The notes: generated by a model from the letters alone, not told the origin. Shown: positions 21,901-31,203, counted from the first letter of the stretch. The stretch is DNA of 64,000 bases from an uncultured Sulfurovum sp. (GCA_902727895.1 CACVAP010000047.1:52213-116212); one strand, 5' to 3'. Made by a program: numbers and translations.

Positions 21901-22116
21901 AGAAAACAATGGTTTGTTCTTATAACTCAGTTTATTAATCTCTAAACCATTAAAAAGATTTCCTTGAATACTTTCATAAGCCAAATCAGAAGAGTCCAGT
22001 GAAGTTTCGGCAATATATTTGATGGTTCTAGAATCAGTTATAATGAAAAGTAGAAGTGCTGCTAATACTAATAGCACCTCTATCAACGCTAAAGTCCAGT
22101 AAATAAAACGAATCAA
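18943..22116 (-). CDS. tamB: Translocation and assembly module TamB
   Basis: 1057 aa, N-terminal TM, repetitive beta-rich AsmA/TamB pattern, C-terminal LTQQEILSLILFDGTGSS...; downstream of tamA. Confidence 0.88.
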   Translation of the reverse strand: MIRFIYWTLALIEVLLVLAALLLFIITDSRTIKYIAETSLDSSDLAYESIQGNLFNGLEINKLSYKNKPLFSSALIYWNPLTLFYDKVTITKLDAKGIELEHIMRMMNDLKSESSGESSALDFGLAINSSYFDINPYIYEGLKFSSFTLETGKIEVSKDLEVNTDTLYLKFDSDIVNVTLDGKIDDSSLFVNNLDLKNISANDITKLTRRLKSKYKKDKSTTKKENSKSNFLKEIKVKHILGTMKPVQYGDLKIKGATLHLYNGTIDPNDNFKYQVKKLDFNGKTNFGKLLYKGEVKDSTIYAKGNIVLDKALFSKYTLPLNFKGLEKLPSKLRLNHSAVWIDIDHKVEKLLKLKSDFNLDVSEGKHNLHYNYSKGDFTIKSDLLGAMTYADNFAIQNNVLINKKGFSYEGEVQVKQVKALPKIVSEYLLPSVEGKFKGGSNNFDMNLDSKLLSGKFSMPAYKNGLLELNSKEKNIALNEFIPNLPIALRNEKVAFSSQSFFNFKNLQKSNIDLKIINNTVDVDGQMTLEMPYNISLQSRIKDDRLLNEIEPKVKFTKLQRLNGDILFNENSYLINLQNQFLKFRMKYDSDSSSIRDIVLNLEGEEFNIQRDHNKALAFNSNIANIQKFLEKMQSYYDFEIPNIRGEANIFVKKQKNGIVTVNVKSPKLQYLSDEGVNLTVTNFYNVELAFTVDEASNIVINNYQFKIDDNGYMNAFYSTKKSYLSLKKGQLHMSEFWLNDKIKLLGNYDTDTSKGRFEVDSSSYTLKTKDFALILDLDLVVKIDSNKFDIEGDIDILGDIITYEVVGTNIVEDSDIIILKDMLNTKESVFNNFKLYVKVNSKGPLKYITDDINIEFLNKLSIVKNYHQDMMVTGTSNIESGYYRLEDKKFVLDKSNVYFTGDIKTPLLDIKASYEKDQYNVYVFISGTTDAPIVNFNSDPYLTQQEILSLILFDGTGSSSGNGAEAYTLLGGSFAKGLIKSLGIDVDHLLLGTDADEQLSLEVGKRISKDISVLYLHKNGLDGAKVRIEHSKNFETDIIIQPPNTSSIEFLYKQDR

Positions 22117-23870
22117 AAGGATTGTCCAACTTGGAAGTGTATTGCTTTTTCATCTGTGTTATGGACATTAACTCCCATGTCAATTTTAAAAGGACCTATA
22201 GGTGTTAAGTATCTAAATCCTATACCAGCAGAAGTTAACACTTTATTCGAAAACTCCCAAATTCCTTGGTTATCAGATATCATGGTATTGTCTGAAAAAA
22301 CTGCTCCTCGAAAACTTTTATAGAGTGGGAAGTTGGCTTCAACACTTAAGTTCGCCAAAGTAAATCCTCCAAGTAAAGCATCACTAGTAGCAGATTCTGT
22401 AATCCCTATTCTGTCATATCCATATGCCCTATTTGAAAATGCCCCACCTGCAAAAAACTTTTTAGAGTCAGGTAAGTTATTATCATATACCTCTATGGAA
22501 CCCATTCTTCCTACAGAAGAAAATGTAATATCATTATAGGTATAAATAAGACGTAACTCTTCAATGTATTTTAAATAAGCTGTACTCTCAGATGAATACG
22601 GTAATCCATACTCCATTTCATGTGAAAAATAAATTCCGTTTTTAGGATTTAATTTAGAATCACGCTTATCATAAACCAGTCGCATAAAAGGATAAATTAA
22701 AAAATGTTTATCATTAGCTGCCCCAGTATTTATGGTTTCAATCTGTTCAAAACCTACCCCTACACTGTTGTACCAATCTGAACTAGAATGTGAAAGGTAT
22801 AGCCTATCATAAAGAACTTTTTCATCAAAAGGGTGAATGTCATCTTCTTCTGCATATCCCAATGAATTTTGAAAATCAAAATGGTAACCATTTATAGAAA
22901 ACACATAAGGCACAAAAAATCTTGCTTCTACAATTTTTTGAATGCTAGAATAAAGCCCATCAAAGACAAGTTTTTTTCCATTTCCTTTAAAGTTTTTATA
23001 CTCAGCATAGAGTTTAGCCTGAAACTTTAAATCTGTCGCATAACCAATACCCATACGAGTATGAATCTTTTTACTTACTTCTTTAAATTTAATATCTACA
23101 GGTTTTACATTGTATAAATTTCGGCTATAATCCAAATTTAACTGGTCAAAGCTCTCCAAAGAATAGAGAGACTCATAAGACTCTTGAATCTTAGAAATGT
23201 CAAAAACATCACCCTCTTCAAAATGTAAACGAGAACGTATAATATCATTCTCCATAGTACTAGAATTTGTTTCAATATTTACTTTACCAAAATGACAAAG
23301 CTTTCTCTTTTTTAAATCAACAACAATACGTGCAGAATAATCTTCAAGAGACAAGTAAGCTTTTGTTTCAAGAGCAGGACTACAGTAACCCTCTAAAAGA
23401 AGTTTTTTCTTAATGTTTTTTTTCATTTCAGAAAAATCATTTGCTCTAAAACGGGTCTTTTCCACAAGGTTCATCTCTTGTTTAATGTCTAAATCACTGT
23501 CTATGGCAATTTCATCAATTATAATAGGTCGATTCTCTTCAATAGAAATTTTTACACCTTGCGCCATAATTTTATGAGAAATATTAGCTTCATAAAAGCC
23601 TTCATTTTTGTAAAAAAGTGTAAATGTTTCGTTGAGTCTTTCACGAAGTTTAATATCGACTTTGGAGGTATCATCTTTCCAAAAAGCATAGAAAGGAGGC
23701 TTGTCAACACCCACAACCTCTTCAAGCTCAGCAGTGCTAACCTCTTGGTTTCCCTCGAAAATTATAGGTGTTAAAACAGAATCAGCTTTTTTAGCTGTAA
23801 GCAAATTTGTTAAAATTAAAAAAATTAAACAATATTTGCTTATTTGAGATTTCATATTAATTCTTTTCAA
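22113..23870 (-). CDS. tamA: BamA/TamA family outer membrane assembly protein
   Basis: POTRA-like N-terminus and C-terminal barrel (FFAGGAFSNRAYGYDRIG...GIGFRYLTPIGPFKIDMGVN... FQVGQSF). Confidence 0.88.
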   Translation of the reverse strand: MKRINMKSQISKYCLIFLILTNLLTAKKADSVLTPIIFEGNQEVSTAELEEVVGVDKPPFYAFWKDDTSKVDIKLRERLNETFTLFYKNEGFYEANISHKIMAQGVKISIEENRPIIIDEIAIDSDLDIKQEMNLVEKTRFRANDFSEMKKNIKKKLLLEGYCSPALETKAYLSLEDYSARIVVDLKKRKLCHFGKVNIETNSSTMENDIIRSRLHFEEGDVFDISKIQESYESLYSLESFDQLNLDYSRNLYNVKPVDIKFKEVSKKIHTRMGIGYATDLKFQAKLYAEYKNFKGNGKKLVFDGLYSSIQKIVEARFFVPYVFSINGYHFDFQNSLGYAEEDDIHPFDEKVLYDRLYLSHSSSDWYNSVGVGFEQIETINTGAANDKHFLIYPFMRLVYDKRDSKLNPKNGIYFSHEMEYGLPYSSESTAYLKYIEELRLIYTYNDITFSSVGRMGSIEVYDNNLPDSKKFFAGGAFSNRAYGYDRIGITESATSDALLGGFTLANLSVEANFPLYKSFRGAVFSDNTMISDNQGIWEFSNKVLTSAGIGFRYLTPIGPFKIDMGVNVHNTDEKAIHFQVGQSF

Positions 23871-23878
23871 GAAATTTT

Positions 23879-25111
23879 TTAACGTACCTGTCCATTACCA
23901 TAAATTTTAAATTTGTAAGTAGTTAATTCATTTATACCCATTGGACCACGTGCATGTAGTTTATTAGTAGAGATTCCTACCTCTGCTCCAAAACCAAAAG
24001 CACCACCATCTGTAAAGCGCGTACTCGCATTAACATAAACACAAGCTGCATCAATGGCATTCATAAATTTCTCAGCAGCAGAATAATTTTCAGTAATAAT
24101 CGCTTCAGAATGACCTGACCCATACTTAACAATATGTGCCATCGCTTCTTCAATACCAGTAACAAGTTTAATGTTCAATTCATTTGCTAAGTACTCAGTA
24201 TTATAATCTTCATCTGTTGCAGGGTCAATAAATATATGTTCTCTTGTTTTTGCACAACCTTTTAACTTTGTACCATTATCAACAAATGATTTATAGAGCC
24301 CAGGAAGTATTGTCTTAGCAATCACTTCGTCTAAAATCAATGTCTCCATTGAATTACAAACCCCTGGTCTATCACATTTTGCGTTAATAGCAATTTTCAA
24401 AGCTTTACTAGGACTTGCATCTCTATGAATATACGTATGACAAAGACCTTTGTCATGTTTGACCACAGGTACTGAAGAGTTTGAAGAAATGTATTTAATA
24501 AGTGCTTCACCACCACGAGGCACAATAAGGTCTACATACTCATCTTCTTTAATAAGTTTAGCTACCCCTTCGCGTGTTGCATCAGGTAGCAAAGAGATGA
24601 TTTCTTTTGCTAAATTATTTTTAATCAATACAGCTTGTAAAACTTTTGCAATGGCATTGTTTGAATGTTCAGCTTCTTTTCCACCTTTTAAAATGGCAAC
24701 ATTTCCACTTTTAAAACAAAGTGCAGCAACATCAGATGTTACATTTGGTCGAGACTCATAAATGACCCCAACAACCCCAATAGGTACAGAAACTTTCTCT
24801 ATACGTAAGTTGTCATCAGTAACCCAACCATCAAGAATTCTACCAAGAGGCTCTTTTAATATGGAGATTTCTCTTAAAGACTTTGCCATTGCATTCACTC
24901 TGGCTTCATCTAAAAGAAGTCTGTCTAAGAGTGCAGAGTCTAAATTATTTTTTTTTCCTGCTTCCATATCTTTTATATTTTCAGTAACAATCCCTTTAAG
25001 ATTGACTATTAAAGCATCTGCCATTTCATTTAATATTCTATTTTTTGTTTTTCCATCTAGCGTTGCAATGGTTATTGCTGAAGCTTTTGCTTTTTGTAAA
25101 AATTCTTTCAT
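23879..25111 (-). CDS. proA: Gamma-glutamyl phosphate reductase
   Basis: VPIGVVGVIYESRPNVTSDVAALCFKSGNVAILKGGKEAEHSN; RPGVCNSMETLIL; GFGAEVGISTNKLHARGPMGINELTTYKF. Confidence 0.95.
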   Translation of the reverse strand: MKEFLQKAKASAITIATLDGKTKNRILNEMADALIVNLKGIVTENIKDMEAGKKNNLDSALLDRLLLDEARVNAMAKSLREISILKEPLGRILDGWVTDDNLRIEKVSVPIGVVGVIYESRPNVTSDVAALCFKSGNVAILKGGKEAEHSNNAIAKVLQAVLIKNNLAKEIISLLPDATREGVAKLIKEDEYVDLIVPRGGEALIKYISSNSSVPVVKHDKGLCHTYIHRDASPSKALKIAINAKCDRPGVCNSMETLILDEVIAKTILPGLYKSFVDNGTKLKGCAKTREHIFIDPATDEDYNTEYLANELNIKLVTGIEEAMAHIVKYGSGHSEAIITENYSAAEKFMNAIDAACVYVNASTRFTDGGAFGFGAEVGISTNKLHARGPMGINELTTYKFKIYGNGQVR

Positions 25112-25145
25112 AATATTATATTTCCATTTTTTAATTCTATTATAT

Positions 25146-25742
25146 CTACTTTGCTCTTTTATTCAAATAAACATAAATGACACTGGCTAAAACTATAAGC
25201 CCTAGAGTCATAAAGATAATTTGATGTAGGTATTCCTTAATCAAAGCTTCATTCCCACCAATAAAATAACCCAATAAGGCTAATACCGTAACCCAAATTC
25301 CAGCACCTAAAGTTGTGTGTAATGAAAACTTACCTAGATGCATTTTAGACAAACCAGCAGGAAGAGAAACCAACTGACGTACCCCAGGAATAAGACGTGC
25401 TACAAAAGTAGAAAACGATCCATGTGCGACAAAGAACTTTTCCATTTTTTCAAGTTTTTCTTCATTGAAAAAGAAATATTTACCAAATTTCAAAACACCT
25501 TTTCGCCCATATTTTCGTGCTAAAAAGTAATTAAACAAAGCACCCAATAACGAACCAGCTGTTCCAACTGCTATGGCTATGGGTAAACTCATTTCACCTT
25601 TAACTGCCAAATATCCAGCAGGTATCATGGCTACTTCACTTGGAAAAGGGAAAAAGGTGCTTTCTAAAAACATCATTATAAAGATACCTAAGTATCCAAA
25701 CTCTCTGGCTATATTCACTACAAAATCTATTATTTCTTGCAT
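25146..25742 (-). CDS. DedA family membrane protein
   Basis: [43 protein letters not shown]. Confidence 0.9.
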   Translation of the reverse strand: MQEIIDFVVNIAREFGYLGIFIMMFLESTFFPFPSEVAMIPAGYLAVKGEMSLPIAIAVGTAGSLLGALFNYFLARKYGRKGVLKFGKYFFFNEEKLEKMEKFFVAHGSFSTFVARLIPGVRQLVSLPAGLSKMHLGKFSLHTTLGAGIWVTVLALLGYFIGGNEALIKEYLHQIIFMTLGLIVLASVIYVYLNKRAK

Positions 25743-26293
25743 ATTTCTTCTTTAAATTTATTTATTTTTTCTTCTGTACTTCTAATCTTCCAAGCCACTT
25801 TATCACCTAAAAACTCACGGTTAACTTGAAAAATTTCTAATTTATTTAATAGGTATTCACTTTTTTGTACATCAGAGTAAGATGAGTGGAATTCATAAGA
25901 GAATTCTTTTTCATATTTTTTTATATCAGCTACAGAAACAACTTCTTTTACAGCCGAAGCATAAGCCCTTGCCATACCACCAATACCGAGTTTAGTACCA
26001 CCAAAGTAACGCACTGTAAGTACAGCCACGTTAATGAGTTCTTTGCCTCTAAGTACATTTAGAGAAGGTACACCAGCAGCCCCTTTTGGTTCTTCATCGT
26101 CTGAAGAGTTTTCTACTATTTGGTCAAACTCGTTAAGATAACGCAAAGCATAAACAACATGTCTCGCTTTTGGATGTTCAGCTTTTAGCTTCTCTTGTAA
26201 GCCCTTGTATTGGGCTATGGGAACTAAGTGGGCTATAAACTTAGACTTCTTAACTTCATACTTTCCTACAAATGATTCTTCAATGGTTTGCAT
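25730..26293 (-). CDS. YigZ/IMPACT family protein
   Basis: [63 protein letters not shown]. Confidence 0.92.
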   Translation of the reverse strand: MQTIEESFVGKYEVKKSKFIAHLVPIAQYKGLQEKLKAEHPKARHVVYALRYLNEFDQIVENSSDDEEPKGAAGVPSLNVLRGKELINVAVLTVRYFGGTKLGIGGMARAYASAVKEVVSVADIKKYEKEFSYEFHSSYSDVQKSEYLLNKLEIFQVNREFLGDKVAWKIRSTEEKINKFKEEICKK

Positions 26294-27234
26294 TAAAGTG
26301 CATTTACCTTTTTAACTATAAAGTCTATAAATGCATCATCATCGTTAAAACATTTAGCTACACGATAGTCATCATATTTAATCTTATCTGCTATTTCTCT
26401 ATGTTCAATATCAAGCTCATAAACCGTCTCAGAGTTGTCAACCGTAAAAGCCAAAGGATAAATGAGTACTTTTCTATGATAAGGATTACGAAGTACATCT
26501 ACTAAGTTTGGTTCTAACCAAGCTGCTGAACCTACTTTTGATTGATAAACCAACTTAATGTTATTAAATTTAATACCACGCTCATGAAAATACATACGTA
26601 GTGCAGAGACATTTCCCTCTACTTGGTTTTGATAAGGGTCACCAGAATTTATGATACTCAAGGGTAAGCCATGTGCCGACAATAAAAGATCATAATCTTC
26701 TGTCTTTTTATCTTCAAAGGCTTCCATAATTTTGTTTGCACACATTTCTATGTAGTCAAAGTCATCATAATAAGGGTCTATCATTGTAATCTTAGGATTG
26801 TATTCCAACGCTTTACAACGTGTTTCTACGTCTTGCAGCGAAGAAAGCGTAGTAGTAGTAGAATACTGTGGGTACATTGGAAATAAAACTAACTCATCCA
26901 CCCCATCTTTTTGAAACTGTATTAGGGCATCTGTAGCAAAAGGAGGAACATAACGCATTGCAGGTGCAATTTTCATGTCAAGCTTAGTATTTAGCTTGTC
27001 TATGACCTTATAAGTCAATCCTGGTAATGGAGATTTCCCACCTAGGTATTTTGTGAAATTTTCTTTAACTTCATCAATACGACTAGAAACAATAATCTCT
27101 CTAATCAAAGTCCGTGTATATCTGTCCATGGTCAAAATATTCTCGTCAGAAAACATGTTAGCTAGAAACATCTGAACTTCATCAACGTTATTGGGACCAC
27201 CCATGTTTAATAATAATAGTGCTTTTTTATTCAT
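26293..27234 (-). CDS. hemH: Ferrochelatase
   Basis: ALLLLNMGGPNNVDEVQMFLANMFSD; LLLSAHGLPLSIINSGDPYQNQ; VYQSKVGSAAWLEPN. Confidence 0.95.
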   Translation of the reverse strand: MNKKALLLLNMGGPNNVDEVQMFLANMFSDENILTMDRYTRTLIREIIVSSRIDEVKENFTKYLGGKSPLPGLTYKVIDKLNTKLDMKIAPAMRYVPPFATDALIQFQKDGVDELVLFPMYPQYSTTTTLSSLQDVETRCKALEYNPKITMIDPYYDDFDYIEMCANKIMEAFEDKKTEDYDLLLSAHGLPLSIINSGDPYQNQVEGNVSALRMYFHERGIKFNNIKLVYQSKVGSAAWLEPNLVDVLRNPYHRKVLIYPLAFTVDNSETVYELDIEHREIADKIKYDDYRVAKCFNDDDAFIDFIVKKVNAL

Positions 27235-27252
27235 GGAAGTATTTTAGCAGTT

Positions 27253-28134
27253 TTAGTTAAACCTATCTTTATAAGAACACTTCAAACACATCTCTTCTGA
27301 ACATTGTCCTACTCTAAAGCCCTCTATCATAGCTGTGGCACGTTTATCATAGAGTATTTCTTTTAAACTCTGCTCTTTTAGGTTTCCTAGTTTCATAACA
27401 GCATCATTATCTAAACAACAAGGAATGACATCTCCGTTAGCAAGTATTCCCATGTGAGAGTTTAAACCTTGGCATGTTCCGTGACCATAGTTTTTATTTT
27501 TTAAAGAAGGCCATTCAAAATAATTGTCAAAATGAAGTAGTACTTTGTTGTCTAAACGTATGCTTTTTTTCTCTTTGGGATTTAAACTTTGTAAATCTAA
27601 TTTTACAGAAAAGTGTTCTTCTAAAACATCAAAAAGTTCTGTGTTAAATTTCTCTTCTGACATAATTTCGTCTAAGTTCCACATACGCAGGTTTATAAAT
27701 ATCTCTTTTTCTTGTTTAACTTTTTCAGTACAAAGGTTTAAAACAGGTTTCATGTATTGCTCAAAACTTATACTTGTATCATTTTTATTAAAAGCATTCA
27801 AAGACACATTAATTTGTTTTACAGCTGGGTGAAAGAGTGTTTCAAAAGAATGTTTTTTCATAAAGTAACCAGAGGTAGTTAACATGGCTTTGAGTTTATA
27901 TTTATGAATAATGTCTAAATACTCTTTCAAATTAGGAAGGGTCAGAGGATCACCAACGACATGACAAGCAATCTCTTTTGTAAAGGGCTTTGCTTCTGCA
28001 ATCACGGACTCAAAAAATGCTAAATCCATTGTAGTATTGGGTAATTCTTTAGTGGGACAAAATGAACAACGAAGTCCACATATATTGGTAAGCTCAATGT
28101 AAATACGGTAAAATTTCATAGCGAAGTATAACAA
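27253..28134 (-). CDS. Radical SAM/SPASM domain protein
   Basis: ELTNICGLRCSFCPTKE (CxxxCxxC) and C-terminal Cys cluster (CCLDNDAVMKLGNLKEQSLKEI...CSEEMCLKC). Confidence 0.88.
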   Translation of the reverse strand: MLYFAMKFYRIYIELTNICGLRCSFCPTKELPNTTMDLAFFESVIAEAKPFTKEIACHVVGDPLTLPNLKEYLDIIHKYKLKAMLTTSGYFMKKHSFETLFHPAVKQINVSLNAFNKNDTSISFEQYMKPVLNLCTEKVKQEKEIFINLRMWNLDEIMSEEKFNTELFDVLEEHFSVKLDLQSLNPKEKKSIRLDNKVLLHFDNYFEWPSLKNKNYGHGTCQGLNSHMGILANGDVIPCCLDNDAVMKLGNLKEQSLKEILYDKRATAMIEGFRVGQCSEEMCLKCSYKDRFN

Positions 28135-28168
28135 CTTTTAGGTACAATTCTCGCCAAAGGAAATTTTT

Positions 28169-28630
28169 ATGTCGAGACTTTTTAAATCTTTACTCTTTTT
28201 GAGCTTAATTCTTTTTCTATCTTCCTGTTCTGCACCAGAAGAAGAGGTAAAAAAGAAAAAGGTAGTGCCTGAAAAAATCACCATGCTTTTTGTTACTCAA
28301 CCATTTTGTCCTTCTTGTGACAAACTCGAACTTACCATGAAACTGACTAAACCTAATGAACTTATAAAGAACTATTTTGAAGTTAAGAAAGTTTATCTTG
28401 GAGAAGAACTTCCCGATGGACTCATCCCTCCTAATGGAACACCAACTGTTTACTTTTTAGGTTCAGATAATGAAGTATTAGTTGAGCCAATGGTTGGAGA
28501 AAAAAAAGAATCTGCCCTTATGGAGTTCTTAGAAGATGCCCTACTAGAGTTTAAGATTACTTATAATGTAGACTTAGTAGAAAAATTCAAAATAAAACAA
28601 GAAAAAGACAATAATGAAACAACTGTTTAA
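28169..28630 (+). CDS. Thioredoxin-fold lipoprotein
   Basis: Lipobox LFLSSC; TQPFCPSCDKLE (CxxC) followed by NGTPTVYFLG cis-Pro-like segment. Confidence 0.75.
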   Translation: MSRLFKSLLFLSLILFLSSCSAPEEEVKKKKVVPEKITMLFVTQPFCPSCDKLELTMKLTKPNELIKNYFEVKKVYLGEELPDGLIPPNGTPTVYFLGSDNEVLVEPMVGEKKESALMEFLEDALLEFKITYNVDLVEKFKIKQEKDNNETTV

Positions 28631-29336
28631 TACCCTCTTACTTTTAACTACGCTTAACTTTACAGCTTGTGCTGATAATCAAAAAAGTGACATCATTGCT
28701 TCCATACCTGAAGCTTCAGGTATCTCATTTTGTCAAGACACAAAAACACTTGTCGTTGCCAATGATGAAGGTCTCTTTTATGAACTTAGTACTGATGGTG
28801 CCATACTACTAGAACATAAACTGGGTAAGTATGACTTAGAAGGTGTTGTTTGTGAAAAAGAAAACTTTATTTTTGCCATTGAAGATGGTGCTATACTTAA
28901 AGTAAATCGCCAAACATTAAAATCTAAAGTTCTTAAACTAAAAGGTAAAGGCTTTAAACTCTCTAAAAAAGCTGGGATTGAGGGCATTACTAAAATAGGT
29001 GATTTATACTACCTTGCTATTCAAGCCAAAGAAAAAAAAGATGCTAAATTATTGCTTGTTAAAGCTGGTGCCAACTATGCAAAAGTCGTTAAGGTTATTG
29101 AACATGGTATTATAGACTCTGCTGGACTACAATACCATAACAAAAAACTTTTTATCGTCTCTGACAAAAAAGACAAACTCTATGTTTACAATTTAAAGAA
29201 AAACAAAATATCCAAAAAAATCAAACTTCCAAAGTTCGCCCAAGAAGGAATTACTTTCGATAACAGTGACTTTGTCTACTTCGCAGATGATGACGGAACT
29301 GTTAGAAAATATTCAAAGACCTCATTAAAGATTTAA
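28614..29336 (+). CDS. SdiA-regulated-type beta-propeller protein (secreted)
   Basis: Signal sequence; IPEASGISFCQDTKTLVVANDEGLFYELSTDG...YDLEGVVCEKENFIFAIEDG; overlaps preceding gene. Confidence 0.7.
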   Translation: MKQLFNTLLLLTTLNFTACADNQKSDIIASIPEASGISFCQDTKTLVVANDEGLFYELSTDGAILLEHKLGKYDLEGVVCEKENFIFAIEDGAILKVNRQTLKSKVLKLKGKGFKLSKKAGIEGITKIGDLYYLAIQAKEKKDAKLLLVKAGANYAKVVKVIEHGIIDSAGLQYHNKKLFIVSDKKDKLYVYNLKKNKISKKIKLPKFAQEGITFDNSDFVYFADDDGTVRKYSKTSLKI

Positions 29337-29677
29337 ATTTTATTTAAAATACTTCATAAACCTAATTAATATATTTTCTTACTCTAGTTAAATATATTAA
29401 TTATCTCCAACTTTATACTCCTAAAAGCATTAACATTTTACAGCATATCAACAAATTAGACTTAAAAGTGCATTATTATAAAGTCAAAATATTTAAATTA
29501 TTAAAAAATTTTAAATTTTTAATAATAATTATTTTTTCTATATAAATACCAAGAAATAGTGCTTTAATCGATGAATTTATCTTATAAATCATTATAATTG
29601 ATTAAGTGTACAACTATAATTCAATATTATTTAAGTTATAAGTTGATATTATTTTAAAAATAACAAAGGATTATGAG

Positions 29678-30067
29678 ATGACAAACTCAATCACTAAAAA
29701 ATTACTAACAGCTTTGACAATTACTTTATTGTCTCAACCAATTTTTGCAACAGAGAGCAATGTTTCAGATAACTGTCTTGTTCCTAAAGGTGCTAAAACA
29801 GCTGTACTTGATGCAGTAAAATTCACTACTGTTTGGTTAAAACTTCATAGAGATAATAACAGCACTGCTGGTTCACAAAAACACCTAGAGGCATACATTC
29901 AAGAATCTTTAAGAGAAAACAATGGAACACTTGATGTAGAAAAGTTCTCAGCACTTTGGGACAAAGCAGGTAACAATAAAAATACAACCGATCAAGCACA
30001 CTTACAAAATGCTTTAATCATTATTGTAGATAAAGCAACTGGTCAGATTACTACTAACTCAAAATAA
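29678..30067 (+). CDS. Small secreted protein, unknown function
   Basis: Signal peptide MTNSITKKLLTALTITLLSQPIFA; AAAGGATTATGAG ribosome-binding context; no recognised family. Confidence 0.65.
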   Translation: MTNSITKKLLTALTITLLSQPIFATESNVSDNCLVPKGAKTAVLDAVKFTTVWLKLHRDNNSTAGSQKHLEAYIQESLRENNGTLDVEKFSALWDKAGNNKNTTDQAHLQNALIIIVDKATGQITTNSK

Positions 30068-30142
30068 GTTATAATTCAGGATTGAAATAAATCAATTTCA
30101 TTTTAAACCTAACTCATGGGTTGAAATTGCTACAATCCGTTC

Positions 30143-30718
30143 ATGAATAAAATAGCCTTAGAGAAAATAGAAAGAACAAAGAAGCTACAACTTAACCATG
30201 TGGATCTAAGAGGTCTGGGTCTCACTAGCCTACCTAAAGAACTTTTAGAAATCACACATATCAGAAGTTTAGCTCTTTCCTCTAACAAGCTAACAGACCT
30301 CTCCCTACTAAAACATTTTTCACATATTAAAAAACTTTCCATTACCCATAACCAAATAAAAGACCTTTCTGTCTTACATAACTTTCATAATTTAAAATAC
30401 CTCTTTGCAGCTAACAATAAAATAGAATCTGTAAAAGGATTAGAAGGCTTAAAAAAGTTAAAAAAAGTTGTGTTAAATACAAATAAGATAGTAGACATAA
30501 GCCCTCTACAAAAAACAACAAATATTGTCTTCTTGGATTTGACATATAATCAAGTTAATGATTTTACCCCTGTAAAAAGCTTAGATAAGTTAGCATGGCT
30601 TTCCCTTTCTGAAAATCCTATAGACTTACAAAAGGCTCAGTATTTAAGAAAAGAGATGCCCATACTTTATTTTTACCGTTTAGACTATGTTCGTTCAGCC
30701 ATTTTATGCGAGATATAA
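30143..30718 (+). CDS. Leucine-rich repeat protein (SDS22/internalin-like, no signal peptide)
   Basis: About seven 22-23 aa LRRs: HIRSLALSSNKLTDLSLLKHF / HIKKLSITHNQIKDLSVLHNF / NLKYLFAANNKIESVKGLEGL / KLKKVVLNTNKIVDISPLQKT / NIVFLDLTYNQVNDFTPVKSL. Confidence 0.82.
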   Translation: MNKIALEKIERTKKLQLNHVDLRGLGLTSLPKELLEITHIRSLALSSNKLTDLSLLKHFSHIKKLSITHNQIKDLSVLHNFHNLKYLFAANNKIESVKGLEGLKKLKKVVLNTNKIVDISPLQKTTNIVFLDLTYNQVNDFTPVKSLDKLAWLSLSENPIDLQKAQYLRKEMPILYFYRLDYVRSAILCEI

Positions 30719-30741
30719 ACAGAGCCTAAAAGTAAAATGTA

Positions 30742-30984
30742 TTAATGAGTGGCGTTGTTTTCTTCTTTAGCAACTTCTTTAGTAGCTACTTCGGTAACAA
30801 CAGTTTCAGCTTTCTCCTCAACATTTGAAGTGACATTAGCTTCAACTTTTTCAATATACTGAGCTTTGGGAGCCTCTACTTTTGTATTAGCAGCTTTAAC
30901 CATGTCTGCGTGTAATGCACCTAATCCAGTGTCAGCAAGTGCCAAGCCTGACACAGCTAATAGTGAAAGAATGATTTTCATCAT
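30742..30984 (-). CDS. Small secreted Ala/Val/Glu-rich protein
   Basis: Signal peptide MMKIILSLLAVSGLALA; low-complexity EAKVEEK tail. Confidence 0.6.
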   Translation of the reverse strand: MMKIILSLLAVSGLALADTGLGALHADMVKAANTKVEAPKAQYIEKVEANVTSNVEEKAETVVTEVATKEVAKEENNATH

Positions 30985-31070
30985 AATAAAATCCTTGATA
31001 ATATAGTTTGTTCTAATTATAGTGTTTTTAGAATAGTAAAAAAATGATGTTGGTCATGTACTTTTATTCA

Positions 31071-31149
31071 GCGTGGGCTAAAGCCCACCCTACAGCTCAA
31101 TAACCTTATAAAAGTTCAAACTCTATAGGGTTGGCTTCAGCCAACGCTT
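31071..31149. repeat. REP-like inverted pair A
   Basis: GCGTGGGCTAAAGCCCACCCTA (from 31071) and the reverse complement of a close variant, TAGGGTTGGCTTCAGCCAACGC (to ~31147); each contains its own hairpin (TGGGCTaaAGCCCA; TTGGCTtcAGCCAA). Confidence 0.8.
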
Positions 31150-31203
31150 TATTATCACCTCATCGACAAAAACAAACCCATCATAAAATAATATTGGAAA
31201 CGG

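Noticed and set aside
24450-25190. Two plus-strand ORFs (103 and 142 aa)
   Set aside because: Antisense to proA; composition looks like a reverse-frame shadow of the true gene.
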